A DNA stretch of 64,000 nucleotides from Saprospiraceae bacterium (GCA_016711125.1 JADJTQ010000010.1:1-64000); one strand, 5' to 3'. Counted from the stretch's first letter, positions 1-10,262 are shown. Notes: generated by a model from the letters alone, not told the origin. Numbers and translations: made by a program.

Positions 1-2
1 TT

Positions 3-344
3 AAAGATATCGAAGCGGAATCAAACCCATCAAAGTCACAACTTCGAAAACTAAGTCGTCTCATCAAATCTAACTTATCAAGTGATAAGAACTGGGAAAC
101 TTTTAGAAAACAATTTGATCACGTACACCCTAATTTTGTAAAAAAAATGGAACGACTATTTCCTAACCTGACTCAAAATGACTTAAGACATTGCGCCTAT
201 ATCCGCATGAGACTTTCAACAAAAGAGATCGCAGAATTGATGAATGTAAATCCAACGAGTGTACAAATTGCACGGGTCAGATTAAAAAAGAAGATGGGTT
301 TACCGGAAGAAATTGACCTCAGAAATCACATAATCAATTTTTGA
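3..344 (+). CDS. C-terminal end of a LuxR-type HTH transcriptional regulator (5' truncated)
   Basis: The reading frame is open from the window edge to the TAA at 342-344, so this is the last ~113 residues of a larger protein. The end has the pattern typical of Bacteroidota regulators that put a TPR or propeller sensor before a LuxR/GerE-like helix-turn-helix: a basic linker, then NWETF...FDHVHPNF, an L-T-x-x-(D/E)-L-R start to the domain, STKEIAELMNV as the first helices, and SVQIARVRLKKKMGL as the recognition helix. Such proteins usually control adjacent catabolic genes. The N-terminal sensor is outside the window, so the signal is unknown. An internal ATG at 147 would give only 65 residues and cut the domain, so I do not treat it as the start. 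Confidence 0.8.
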   Translation, partial: KDIEAESNPSKSQLRKLSRLIKSNLSSDKNWETFRKQFDHVHPNFVKKMERLFPNLTQNDLRHCAYIRMRLSTKEIAELMNVNPTSVQIARVRLKKKMGLPEEIDLRNHIINF

Positions 345-481
345 TGAATCATCATTAAAAATCCATCCACAACTAGTATGAGCTCAAAAAACTCAAAATA
401 ATATCAAATAAATATATCCCGCCAGGTCACAAACAATTATTAATAAAAACCTAACTATGCTCGGCCAAAAAAATAACTCAG

Positions 482-2001
482 TTGGATATCGGACTTCTGG
501 TTGGTTACTTCATTATTGTGTTAGTCATCGGATATATTTTTGCACGGCGCACTTCTACTAGTAGTGATTACTTTTTGGCAGGCAACCGCCTAAGATGGAC
601 GGCTATTGGGTTTTCGCTGTTTGCATCCAATATTTCCAGTTCATCAATCATAGGTCTTACCGGACAAGCCTATGCAAGCGGTATTTCGATAGCTAATTAT
701 GAGTGGATGGCTACTTTGATTCTGGCCTTTATGGCCATTTTTATTATCCCGATATATTTAAAAAACAAGATTGTCACGGTACCCCAATATCTGGAATTGA
801 GATATTCCTCATTTATCCGAAAATACTATTCTCTGGTCACGATTATTCTCACCATCATCGTAGATATTGCCAGTAGTCTATTTGCAGGTGCTTTGGTGAT
901 CAATGTTTTCTTTCCCAACATTCCCATTATAACTGCCTGTTATACACTTGCCATAATATCTGGCGTATATACGGCAGCGGGTGATTGCAAGCAATTATTT
1001 TAATTATTGGTAGCTGTATCATGTTATTTGGTGTTTTGGGTCAGTATGACTTTGACTGGTCAGCAGCGATCAGCCAGTTGATGAAACACAAAAATCATTT
1101 ATACGACCGCTAGATGACAAAATTTACCACTGGATTTGGGTACCATGCTGGGTGTCCCTATTTTAAGGTTTCTATTACTGGATCACCAACCATTACGTTG
1201 TACAAAGAGTTTTGGGCGCCAAGAGCATCGAACACGCCCAATGGGGAGCCTTTCTTGCCGGTTTCCTTAAGCTCTTGGTTTATTCATTATCGTGTTTCAC
1301 GGCATCTTCAGTCGCGAACTTTTTCCTGACATGGCCAATCCTGACATGGTATATCCAACGATGCTTATCAACCTCATTCCGGATGGAGTCAAAGGTATCG
1401 TCCTGGCTGGATTGATCGCGGCAATTATGTCCAGTGTCGACTCGACCTCAATGGATCCGCAGCTTTGATAGTATTGGATTTTATTCAGCCAAAGAAGACC
1501 CACCTTACGGAGAATCAATTAATGACTTATGGAAGAGTTACCACGATTATCGTAATGGCTGTAGCCGGACTCTGGGCCCCATTGATTCAGAATTTTGCAG
1601 GGCTATTTAATTACCTTCAACAAGTGCTATCTTTTGCTGTTCCTCCCGTTGTTGCCGTTTTTCTATTCGGTTTCTTCTGGAAAAGAGGCTCTAATGTCGC
1701 TGCAAAATATACACTAGTGCTTGGTCACATCCTCTGCTTCATTTGTCTTTTACTGGTGAACATGGGCGTGATTAAAATACACTTTTCTATCATTGCTGGC
1801 CTGCTTACTATTGTTTGCATGATTGGCTATATTGCAATCAGCCTTACCTCAAAGGTTGACTCCATTGAAAATCTTGAGAATCTCACCTGGTCCAGAGGTG
1901 ACACACTGCTCTTGAGAGACATTCCTTGGTTTTTCCAGGCTAAATACATCGGTATACTCCTGATTTTCGTTACGTTGATCATCGTCGCAATCTTTTGGTA
2001 G
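482..2001 (+). pseudogene. Decayed sodium:solute symporter (SSS/SLC5 family)
   Basis: Translation in pieces gives a recognisable SLC5-type Na+/sugar symporter. The N-terminal 170 residues include TM1 and the SDYFLAGNRLRW and NISSSSIIGLTGQAY segments. A middle part reads GAKSIEHAQWGAF and NLIPDGVKGIVLAGL, and an intact C-terminal third (1465-2001) carries several TM helices. The frame breaks at about 990, where the GVYTAAGG...LQAII region has lost roughly 20 bases. More frame changes follow near 1085-1130, 1180, 1280 and 1450. The first part also has only a TTG start (482). Because bases are lost outside homopolymers and breaks are numerous, this looks like true decay, unlike most other broken genes here. 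The likely former role is uptake of a sugar or sugar acid. Confidence 0.85.
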
Positions 2002-2226
2002 GAGGATTCCATCTAACATATAAAGCACATGTGTCCAAAACGTTTGATTCGAAATAGGTATTAAGCTGACAAGCTATTTGTTCATTTTTTGCGTGCCCAA
2101 TCCTTCGCCTTTCGCTCAGGATTTAAATCAGTTTACCCCGAGCCAGTCGAGGGGAATCAAAAAAGGGCGCCTTTCCTAAAGTGCTTGCTCTCGCTTAAGG
2201 CTTCAGCTCATAAAATGCTGCTTGCC

Positions 2227-2278
2227 GCCCATCCGCTGCACGCGGTTCTTTTCGCTTCAAGGTACACTGTACCTTGAC
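2227..2278 (+). repeat. Hairpin repeat, copy 1
   Basis: A ~51-bp unit ending in a perfect 10-bp inverted repeat (2257-2266 with 2268-2277, core TCAAGGTACA). It matches the unit at 2420-2470 with about eight differences. One difference is compensatory in the stem: an A-T pair here (2264/2270) is a G-C pair (2456/2462) in the other copy. Confidence 0.7.
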
Positions 2279-2419
2279 TGCTGCTTCGCATCAGCTCGCT
2301 CAAGAATATGGACGGCAGATTTGGTATTTTTTTTCGTCTCTGCTCGGTTGAATCATGATTTAGATGCTTGACTTCTCTGTTTTATAGCTCCATTGATTAA
2401 GCCGCGACGTATTTGCTAT

Positions 2420-2470
2420 CCCATCCGCTGTACGCAGTCCTGTTCACTTCAAGATGCACTGCACCTTGAA
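2420..2470 (+). repeat. Hairpin repeat, copy 2
   Basis: Second copy of the unit at 2227-2278. The arms are 2448-2458 and 2460-2470 with one A-C mismatch and one compensatory pair change relative to copy 1. It starts with the same CCCATCCGCTG block. Confidence 0.7.
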
Positions 2471-3085
2471 CAACTTTGTCGGATCGTTCCAGGACACAGC
2501 ACCACAACGGAAAGGACCATCACCGAGTACTAACTGCTAGGAATAAAAGAAGTCAAAAGCTTAATGATTAGCCTCAAGGCCGAGAATAACGAGTCGCAGA
2601 CCTTTGTGATATGTTCTAAACTTATGGTTAATCACTTGGGTTTCAATCGTTAGAAAGTCCTTGAATCTGCTCAGAATCCGATATTTGAGTTTTTATAGGA
2701 TCCAATTCCAAGTATGCCATTCTAAAGGTCTAAATCATTAATTGTGAGGGCTTGTTTTAGAAACATGAATTTATTTTGGACGCTTGTGATATAATAGTAT
2801 CTGGCAATTCTGCTATCAGGCTCTATCTCAAATTCAGGGATCTGTTTCACGAATCCAATTTAACAGTCTTAATCAGGTAGTTTATAAAATATGTGATAAC
2901 TCAATTAGCTTTTCAATTAACGTACCGGATTATAACCGGGGTTCAAGTATCAAATTCAGACTTACTAGTTTTATTCTCCAATTTTAACGGTGGATCAGAT
3001 AACGGTTGTTAGCAGAGCCCAAAATAGTCAGTAGAAAGAATTACTTTTGAAAAAGCGTGCGAAACAAGTAATGAATTTCACTTCC

Positions 3086-4441
3086 ATGAATAATGCAAAG
3101 TATCAACTCACCTATCTGACTATATTAGTTGTCACAGTAATGTCTCAGGCCCAATCCTCCATATTGATCAAAGATGTCAACATTATTCCGATGACTTCTG
3201 TTACGATTGAAACACACCAAGATGTGAAGATCGAGGATGGACGAATCACCTCTATTACTCCACACATACCATCTGGTTCAGCAGATGTGGTAATTGATGG
3301 CTCCGATCGATACCTTATTCCGGGCCTTAGTGAAATGCATGCTCACATTCCGGTAGCCAAGGATGGGGACGATGAGAATGTAAGAGAGACTTTATTTCTT
3401 TATCTGGCGAATGGCATCACTACGATTCGCGGTATGCTGGGAGATCCATATCATTTAGATTTAAAAAAGGAAGTGGCAGCCTTTGATTTTCCTAGTCCCC
3501 GCATATATACTTCCAGCCCATCTCTCAATGGCAATACCATTGCTACTCCTGAAGAGGCTAGACAAAAAGTAACTCAGTACAAAAATGACGGCTACGATTT
3601 TCTCAAAATTCATCCTGGAATCAAGTTAGAGGTATTTGACGAAATGGCCAGAACCGCCCGACAGGTGGGCATTACCTTTTCGGGCCATGTGCCCTTAGAT
3701 GTTGGCATCGAACATGCCATTGCTGCCGGATACGCCACCATCGACCATTTAGATGGATATGTCGAAGGCCTGGCTCCAGAAGACGTCCGGGATCAGGGTG
3801 GATTTTTTGGAATCTTATTAGCAAATAGGGCAGATGAGCAACGCATCTATCAACTGGTAGACGAAACCAAGAAACAGAATATAGGTGTGGTTCCTACTCA
3901 AACTTTAATGACCAGGTGGCTATCTCCCAAGCCGGCAGAGTTGATGGTGCAAGAACCAGAAATGGCTTATATCTCTCCGGCTACACGATTTAGTTGGCGG
4001 CAGAGCAAAAAACAAATGCTGGAAGGATTAAATTATTCAGAGGAGGTATATGACCAATTTATTGGCCTAAGACAGAAATTAATCTATCTTTTATGGCAAG
4101 CAGATGTGCCAATATTGCTAGGCTCGGATGCACCACAGGTATTTAATGTGCCAGGATTTTCCATTCATCATGAAATGCAGACTCTAATTGATGCCGGACT
4201 AAATCCTTTTGAAGTATTAAGGTGTGGCACGACTAATGTGTCACAATTTTTTAAAGCAGCCGATCGAGGCACAATTGAAGTCGGTAAAATTGCCGATTTG
4301 GTGCTTTTAAATGACAATCCACTTGGTGACCTAGCCAATGCCCAAAAAATAGAGGCGGTTATTTACCGCGGTAAATTATTAAGTAAGCAAGACATTGATG
4401 CTGGCTTGAAAAAAATTGCTTTAAAATATAATTCCAATTAA
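3086..4441 (+). CDS. Secreted amidohydrolase (imidazolonepropionase/prolidase-like)
   Basis: A metal-dependent hydrolase of the amidohydrolase superfamily, about 450 residues, with an N-terminal signal peptide (AKYQLTYLTILVVTVMSQAQ). Visible motifs are the HxH metal site in LSEMHAHIP, the Lys of DFLKIHPG (the usual bridging carbamylated Lys), His residues in FSGHVP and TIDHLDG, and the terminal metal Asp in LLGSDAP. Family members cleave cyclic amides, Xaa-Pro dipeptides or similar bonds, so the substrate is not predictable. I chose ATG 3086 because it gives a standard signal peptide; ATG 3071 and TTG 3047 are in frame upstream. The stop is 3 bp before the next gene, so the two are probably one transcript. 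Confidence 0.88.
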   Translation: MNNAKYQLTYLTILVVTVMSQAQSSILIKDVNIIPMTSVTIETHQDVKIEDGRITSITPHIPSGSADVVIDGSDRYLIPGLSEMHAHIPVAKDGDDENVRETLFLYLANGITTIRGMLGDPYHLDLKKEVAAFDFPSPRIYTSSPSLNGNTIATPEEARQKVTQYKNDGYDFLKIHPGIKLEVFDEMARTARQVGITFSGHVPLDVGIEHAIAAGYATIDHLDGYVEGLAPEDVRDQGGFFGILLANRADEQRIYQLVDETKKQNIGVVPTQTLMTRWLSPKPAELMVQEPEMAYISPATRFSWRQSKKQMLEGLNYSEEVYDQFIGLRQKLIYLLWQADVPILLGSDAPQVFNVPGFSIHHEMQTLIDAGLNPFEVLRCGTTNVSQFFKAADRGTIEVGKIADLVLLNDNPLGDLANAQKIEAVIYRGKLLSKQDIDAGLKKIALKYNSN

Positions 4442-4444
4442 AAA

Positions 4445-5724
4445 ATGAAACGAAGAACTTTCTTAGAACAGACAGGTAAAGCTGCCAGTGCAGGAATGAT
4501 GGGATTTCCGCTGATTAAAAAACAGAAAGAGCTTTACCGCGTGGCGTTGATTGGCTCAGGTTGGTGGGGTATGAACATTTTGAGGGAAGCCTTCCGTTCT
4601 GGAAAAGTAAAAATAGTAGGTCTCTGTGATGTAGATCAAAATCAGCTAAAACAAGCTTCAGACGAGGTCATTCAGTGGAATGGAGAGAAACCTCAGTGGT
4701 ATACAGACTACCGGGAATGCATTCAAAATTCACAACCGGAAATCGTCATTGTCGGAACGCCAGACCATTGGCATGCATTGCCGACCATTGAAGCGGTAAA
4801 TGCCGGAGCTCACGTGTATGTCGAGAAACCCATTTGCCATACTATCGGAGAAGGTCAGGCCATGCTTCGGGCTGCACGAGTCAACAACAGGGTTGTTCAG
4901 GTTGGTACTCACCGGCGAGTTTCACCCCATATGATTTCGGGAATGGATTTCATAAAATCCGGCAAAGCGGGTAAGGTGACGATGGTTAAATGTTTTGTAA
5001 ATCAAAATCGAAATTTCCAGGACCCGGTGGCTGACGCTCCAGTACCAGAAGGACTGGATTGGGATATGTGGTTGGGGCCGGCACCTAAACAACCTTATAA
5101 CCCTAAAATACACCCCAAGGGTTTTCGTTCATTTCTGGATTTTGCCAATGGCACCATCGGTGACTGGGGCATCCATTGGTTTGATCAGGTATTGTGGTGG
5201 ACCGAAGAAAGGTTTCCACGATCGGTATTCAGCACCGGTGGTCGTTACGTAAGCCAGGACAATACCGATGCCCCTGACACTCAATTGGCGACTTTCGATT
5301 TTGAAGATTTCGTCTGTACCTGGGAGCACAAATATGGTGCAAGCAATGCCAATGAAGAGTCGCCCATTGGTCTCTATTTCTATGGCTCCGAAGGTACGAT
5401 GCACTTAGGGTGGAGAGATGGTTGGACTTTTTATCCAAACAAAAAATCAGGATCTATTCTACACGAAGATCCCAGAGTAAATGAACCAGATTTTCAAAAT
5501 ATTAGAGAATTGTGGGCTGATTTTATAAATGCTATTGAGCATAAAACACGTCCGATCTGTGACATTGAAAATGGACAGTTAGCAACTAATATGAGCTTAT
5601 TGGCGATGATCTCGCTCAAGCTAGGTCGAAGTGTTCAATGGGATGGAAAAACACGGTCAACGATGCCGAGGCGCAAAAACTAATGCGCAGGGAATATCGA
5701 AATCCATGGGTTTATCCGGAATAA
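4445..5724 (+). CDS. Exported Gfo/Idh/MocA oxidoreductase (one frameshift near the 3' end)
   Basis: An NAD(P)-dependent sugar oxidoreductase. It starts with a Tat-like leader (MKRRTFLEQTGKAASAG). The Rossmann motif is VALIGSGWWG (about residues 33-42). The diagnostic EKP of the family is in VYVEKPICH, and GDWGIHWFDQV is the C-terminal substrate-binding segment. The uninterrupted frame ends at 5683 with a sequence untypical of the family. Adding one base in the A5 run at 5647-5651 restores NDAEAQKLMRREYRNPWVYP and a TAA at 5722-5724, the usual end of this subfamily. I therefore extend it to 5724, where the tandem array begins at once. It is coupled to the upstream amidohydrolase (3-bp gap). 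The sugar substrate is unknown. Confidence 0.88.
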
Positions 5725-6525
5725 GATCTTGCAACTCTGGGATCCTGAAGCCCGTAGGAATCCTGAAGCCCCTCATTAACCAAGCGCTCCAGGATCGCAC
5801 AAAAGCTAAAATCCTTTCATTTAAATATCGATGCAGGACACCCACCCAAACCAACACTGGCACCCTCGTCCGCTCCAGGATCGCAACCTGGGATCCTGAA
5901 GCCCGTAGGGATTCTGGAGCCCCTTATTAACAAAGCGCTCTAAGATCGCACAAAAGCTAAAATCCTTTCATTTAAATATCGATGCAGGACACCCACCCAA
6001 ACCAACACTGGCAGCCTCGTCCGCTCCAGGATCGCAACCTGGAATCCTGAAGCCCCTCATTAACCAAGCGCTCCAGGATCGCACAAAAGCTAAAATCCTT
6101 TCATCTAAATATCGATACAGAACACCCACCCAGACCAACAATTGCAGCCTCGTCCGCTCCAGGATCGCAACCTGGGATCCTGAAGCCCGTAGGGATTCTG
6201 GAGCCCCTCATTAACCAAGCGCTCCAAGATCGCACAAAAGCTAAAAATCCTTTCATTTAAATATCGATGCAGGACACCCACCCAGACCAACACTGGCATC
6301 CTTGTCCGCTCCAGGATCACAACCTGGGATCCTGAAGCCCGTAGGAATCCTGAAGCCCCTCATTAACCAAGCGCTCCAGGATCGCACAAAAGCTAAAATC
6401 CTTTCATCTAAATATCGATCCAGAACACCCTGTCCAGACCAACAATTGCAGCCTCGTCCGCTTCTGGATCGCAACCTGGGATCCTGAAGCCCCTCATTAA
6501 CCAAGCGCTCCAGGATCGCAAGGTG
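5725..6525 (+). repeat. Tandem array of a ~151-bp intergenic unit (about 5.3 copies)
   Basis: The marker CAAGCGCTC recurs at 5781, 5932, 6065, 6216, 6368 and 6502 (steps 151, 133, 151, 152, 134). The short steps lack an 18-nt block (CCCGTAGG plus a degenerate ATTCTGGAG/AATCCTGAAG) that is itself a partial duplication. Each unit has a small hairpin: CAGGATC, nine bases, GATCCTG. Two unit subtypes alternate irregularly: ATGCAGGAC...CACTGGCA (units 1, 2, 4) and CAGAAC...CAATTGCAG (units 3, 5). The array fills the convergent gap between two oxidoreductase genes. Both strands have open frames across it, but these only follow the repeat period and are not taken as genes. Confidence 0.9.
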
Positions 6526-6536
6526 GTCCAATACTC

Positions 6537-7943
6537 TTACAGCAGGCTATATCCATTCTGGTACTCCCTCTTTACATACTGATTGGCTGGTTCAAAATTG
6601 GTGATCTTCATATTTTCGCCATCCCAAAGAAGTTTTTTGCGACCAGGAAATTCCCTCGATTTTTCATTTTCGTGGTAATTATAACTCCTCACCGCCAAAT
6701 TACCCATAATGACGGTCTCTGTCAACGGGCCGGCAAGATCAAATGAAGAACTAGTGTAGGCCCCGAAGCCCTCCTTACAAGCCTTAACCCATTGCTGTTG
6801 ATGGCCATCGGTCCCGCCCTCTACAAATGCTATTTTTGAAGCAGGCAGCGACATTGCAGCCATCTTGGAGGTTGGTAACAAAGTTGGATTTCTCCCAAAA
6901 AGCCCGGCCATCAATTTGCCTTTAGTGCCTTCGAAGATCATCCCTCCATCCCATTCAGCCATGGCTTCATCAGACAGCAATTCCACTGGTCTTTTAGGTT
7001 TGATCCTCCATCATACCAGATTAATTCTACCGGAGGCAAGCCCTCTCTTGCCGGAAACTGCAAGTGTATTTTAGAAGAAGGAGGATAACTGTCGTTATAA
7101 AAAGCCTCTTCAAAAAATCCGGAATAAACCGACCCTACACTGCATTCCACCGATTCGGGATATCCCAGCTTGAGAGCAGTGTAGGGTACATCGATAAAGT
7201 GACAACCCATATCTCCCAGAGCTCCTGTGCCAAAATCAACCCATCCTCTCCAATTTGCCGGGAGATATATTGGATTAAATGAACGTTTGGTTGCCGTACC
7301 TAACCATAATTTCCAGTCCAGCTCGCTGGGTATCTTATGATCCCCCTTGGGAGTCGGGATGCCCTGAGGCCATACTGGACGATTGGTCCACACGTGTACC
7401 GTATGCACATCGCCAATAATTCCTTCCTGCATCCAGGTCTGAATCAATCTACTGTCATCTCCACTACCCCTGGTTGCCCATTTGAGTCACAACCTGGTAT
7501 TTCCTGGCTGCCTGGGTTAATATTCTGGCTTCATAAATGTCGTGGGTAAGGGGCTTTTCGACATATACATGTTTGCCCTGGCTCATCGCCGCCATTGCCA
7601 TCACACCATGCATGTGGTCAGGAGTACTTACAATCACTGCATCGATATTCTGATCTTCTATTTCGAGCAACTTCCGGTAGTCTTTATAGTAACTTGCCTT
7701 AGGCCATTTAGACCTCGACTTCTTTGCCATCCGGTCATCCACATCGCAGAGCGCTACGATATTCTCGGTACCACCATGGTATGTATTTGCCAAATTGACC
7801 TCTGCCTTTCCGCCGGAGCCCAATGCCGCGACGTTCAGGCGATCACTTGGTGCCTTATAGCCTTTGCCGCCCAAAACAAATCTCGGTACGATCATAAAGG
7901 GAGTTACAGCGCCCGTGGACTTTAGAAAGTCTCTCCTTTTCAT
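6537..7943 (-). CDS. Tat-exported Gfo/Idh/MocA oxidoreductase (two frameshifts)
   Basis: A three-piece frame that reads as one ~465-residue protein. The twin-arginine leader MKRRDFLKSTGAVTP comes first. Next is a Rossmann part with LNVAALGSGGKAEVN and ALCDVDDRMA, then STPDHMHGVMAM and YVEKPLTHD. The C-terminal domain has WRGWVDFGTGALGDMGCHF and ends in VKREYQNGYSLL. The breaks are a C4 run at 7467-7470 (one base too many) and a T3 run at 6999-7001 (one too few). Removing and adding one base restores MGNQGSGDDSRLIQTW and KPKRPVELLSDEAM. This large Tat-exported subfamily is abundant in Bacteroidota and Planctomycetota genomes rich in glycan genes. Its exact reaction is unproven. Confidence 0.85.
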
Positions 7944-8088
7944 AATATCTTTTCTTTTTCCTTGTTAAATTACGAATCTCCTTATTGCAATAGTACATTT
8001 GTTGCCACTAAAACATTTGGATGATTTGAATAGATGAAAATCCATATTGGACAATTTTCTATCTCTAATTTGACGATAACCGAAGTTT

Positions 8089-9174
8089 ATGTTACGATTT
8101 ACAATGACTTTTACTCTGACATTCCTGTCCATCTGGGCTTTTTCTCAAGGTCCTTTCATCACCGTTTCATCTTCAGGCAATGACAACATCGCAGGCCTTT
8201 ATGTATATCGTCTGGTTGATGATCAGCTTGAATTGATCGAAAAATCAGGTGCGGTTCAATCAACCGGCTATCACAATTTTCATCCAAACGCACCCTTCTT
8301 GTATGCGGTTGGCAATAATAAGGTCTATGCACTTCGCATCGATGAAAATTCGGGTCATCTCACCTTGATCAACGAACAAGATTCTAAAGGCGGACCTTGT
8401 TATGTAAAGGTCGATGAAAGTGGCCGATATGTAATGGTGGCAAATTATGGAGGCGCTACCATTGGTGTATACCCCATTGGTAGAGATGGTGGCTTACTTG
8501 AGATGCAACAAAGCATTCAACACACAGGCTCATCGATCGATACAAGTCGTCAAAAAGAGGCCCATCCGCATCTGATTACCGTGAGTCCTGGTAATAAATA
8601 TGCCTTAGTACCCGATCTCGGGCAAGACCGTATTATGGTTTACACATTTGACGAAGCCAGCGGTAGACTTACCGAAAATAAATTTATGGGAAAAGCTTTG
8701 CCTGGGGCGGGACCCAGACATTTGGAGTTTCATCCTTCCCTTCCATTTGTATATGTGGTCAACGAACTAAATTCAACAGTGACTTCCTACAGATGGGATA
8801 ACACACAAGGAAAAATGGATCAAATAGCGACCTATCCAATGCTTGATGACCAGTTTAACGAATTTAGTAAAGCAGCTGATATTCATCTGACTTCCGATGG
8901 TCAATTTCTTTATGCAAGTAACCGGGGACACAATAGCATAGCCGCTTACCGGGTGATGAATGATGGTACCTTGAACGCAATTGATCGCTATTCCTGTGGA
9001 GGTGATTTTCCAAGGAATTTTTTCATCACACCAGATAATCGTTTCTTGTTAGTGGCCAATCAACGGTCGAATAATATGGCGCAATATGCTATCAATCAAA
9101 AAACCGGGGTTTTAACCCTCATCAAAGATTTCTCAGATATCCCGGGTGCACTATGCATTAAACTGCACAGGTGA
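8089..9174 (+). CDS. Secreted lactonase-family beta-propeller (6-phosphogluconolactonase YbhE type)
   Basis: 361 residues with a signal peptide (FTLTFLSIWAFSQG) followed by repeated propeller blades. The recurring pattern of an HPN/HPS turn with FLYAVGN, FVYVVNE, FLYASNRG and FLLVANQ strands is typical of the YbhE/muconate-cycloisomerase-like 7-bladed lactonases. SxPGNKYALVPDLGQDRI and GAGPRHLEFHP are conserved landmark segments. Cytosolic relatives hydrolyse 6-phosphogluconolactone; the exported forms more likely open other sugar lactones in the periplasm. It is divergent from the oxidoreductase at 6537-7943 across 145 bp, so the two may share a control region. A lactonase is a natural follow-up to a sugar dehydrogenase that makes a lactone. 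Confidence 0.88.
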   Translation: MLRFTMTFTLTFLSIWAFSQGPFITVSSSGNDNIAGLYVYRLVDDQLELIEKSGAVQSTGYHNFHPNAPFLYAVGNNKVYALRIDENSGHLTLINEQDSKGGPCYVKVDESGRYVMVANYGGATIGVYPIGRDGGLLEMQQSIQHTGSSIDTSRQKEAHPHLITVSPGNKYALVPDLGQDRIMVYTFDEASGRLTENKFMGKALPGAGPRHLEFHPSLPFVYVVNELNSTVTSYRWDNTQGKMDQIATYPMLDDQFNEFSKAADIHLTSDGQFLYASNRGHNSIAAYRVMNDGTLNAIDRYSCGGDFPRNFFITPDNRFLLVANQRSNNMAQYAINQKTGVLTLIKDFSDIPGALCIKLHR

Positions 9175-9266
9175 ATACGACATCGGAACTAGATTCCGCT
9201 GTAATTGATCGTTTATCCGAGCCCAATTTTTGGTTAATTCGATCGATGGCCATCCTTAATAGTCTT

Positions 9267-9770
9267 TTAATAAAAGAGCAAGATTTCCAGTGCACCACCA
9301 TTGTTTTTAGGAAAGTACTGGCGGATTTGTGGAAAGTCGCCTAATAAATGAATGACCTGATCTTTCAAAATACCTTCACCTTTGCCGTGAATAATGATTG
9401 CTGAATGCCTCTTTTTTAGAATCAACTTCTCGATAAAATTTCTACATTCTTTGAGTTGATAGTCTAGTATAGTCAAACCCGAATCCGACAAATATCCTGG
9501 CAATTTCTCCAAATGTAGGTCCAGGACGGTATTGACATCTATTTTCTTGATCTGTTTGATTGGCATCTCAAGCCCTAATAGTTTATCTAGAGATTCCACA
9601 ACCGGCTCCTCGTAAATCTCAATTTGCTCCGGTTTAAACAATAAATGCTGACCTTTGATCAACACTTTGGCTTCTCCTTTTATAAGACCCTCAAACTTGC
9701 CTGTTTCGGCAGTGGCGAGGACTCTGACTTGATCGCCGATCCACAATTCCTTCAATGCGTTAAAATCCAT
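9267..9770 (-). CDS. Smr-domain protein
   Basis: 167 residues. The first ~70 form a small beta-rich domain (GDQVRVLATAETGKFEG...). The rest is an Smr domain: DLHLEKLPGYL (the DLH motif at the start), a long helix TILDYQLKECRNFIEKLI, then the catalytic loop IIIHGKGEGILKDQVIHLL with the HGxGxG motif. Smr domains are nucleases or nucleic-acid binders, best known from the C-terminus of MutS2. The N-terminal half resembles the short Bacteroidota proteins annotated as DUF2027/Smr. It is divergent from the SET gene. Cytoplasmic, no signal. Confidence 0.85.
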   Translation of the reverse strand: MDFNALKELWIGDQVRVLATAETGKFEGLIKGEAKVLIKGQHLLFKPEQIEIYEEPVVESLDKLLGLEMPIKQIKKIDVNTVLDLHLEKLPGYLSDSGLTILDYQLKECRNFIEKLILKKRHSAIIIHGKGEGILKDQVIHLLGDFPQIRQYFPKNNGGALEILLFY

Positions 9771-9875
9771 AAAATTTTCCTTCTAAAACTGAGGACTATG
9801 GGCGAATCTACTACATTTGCAGCCCGATTCAATAACCAAAAAGATAGTTCATAAGTTTTAACTCGTTGACAATTT

Positions 9876-10262
9876 ATGCAGCATATACCTGGTCTTTACA
9901 TCAGTATTTCTAAGTTAGGAGGTAGAGGTGTTTTCACTGCCCATGAAGTAAGCAAAGGAGATATCATTGAAATATGCCCTCTACTTTTGATTCCGCCAAG
10001 CCAGATTGAACATATCGATAAGACCATATTTTATGATTATTATTATGCATGGCCAGGAGAAAAAGATAGTGGCTGTGTGGCTTTGGGATATGGATCTCTC
10101 TACAATCATGCCTCCAAGCCCAATGCCGACGTTATTTTTGACATTGATGATAAAACCATCGTTATCAAGGCCTTAAAAAAGGTTAAAGCTAATCATGAAA
10201 TTCTAATCGACTATCAGGGTGGTGAAAAAGACGAGTCCAAATTATGGTTTAAAGTCAAATAG
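9876..10262 (+). CDS. Short SET-domain protein (putative protein-lysine methyltransferase)
   Basis: 128 residues, almost only a SET domain. LGGRGVFTAHEVSKGDIIE is the GxG-containing start. GYGSLYNHASKPNA is the conserved (Y/N)HxxxPN S-adenosylmethionine and substrate core. ALKKVKANHEILIDYQG is the closing E-(I/L)-x-(I/V)-x-Y motif with the catalytic Tyr. Bacterial single-domain SET proteins like this are widespread in Bacteroidota, but their protein targets are mostly unknown. Its last 44 bp overlap the start of the amidase gene in another frame, implying coupled translation. Confidence 0.85.
   Translation: MQHIPGLYISISKLGGRGVFTAHEVSKGDIIEICPLLLIPPSQIEHIDKTIFYDYYYAWPGEKDSGCVALGYGSLYNHASKPNADVIFDIDDKTIVIKALKKVKANHEILIDYQGGEKDESKLWFKVK

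Larger units (their letters stand above)
2002..3046 (+). other. Non-coding kilobase with dispersed repeats
   Basis: No convincing coding frame was found. The 62-codon frame at 2089-2277 runs through repeat-like DNA and matches no family I know. The stretch holds two related hairpin repeats (2227-2278 and 2420-2470, listed separately). It also holds a segment at 2131-2157 that resembles the interspersed CCxGAGCCxGTCGAxGG-type repeat seen in many bacterial genomes. The rest up to the amidohydrolase start is AT-rich and presumably includes that gene's promoter, which I could not pin down. Confidence 0.6.

Noticed and set aside
2089..2277. A 62-codon frame with a PEPVEG-like stretch
   Set aside because: It reads through repeat DNA; the PEPVEG string comes from a dispersed nucleotide repeat.
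5631..6531. Several 60-100-codon frames on both strands in the 151-bp array
   Set aside because: They follow the repeat period and change frame with the unit length; not coding.
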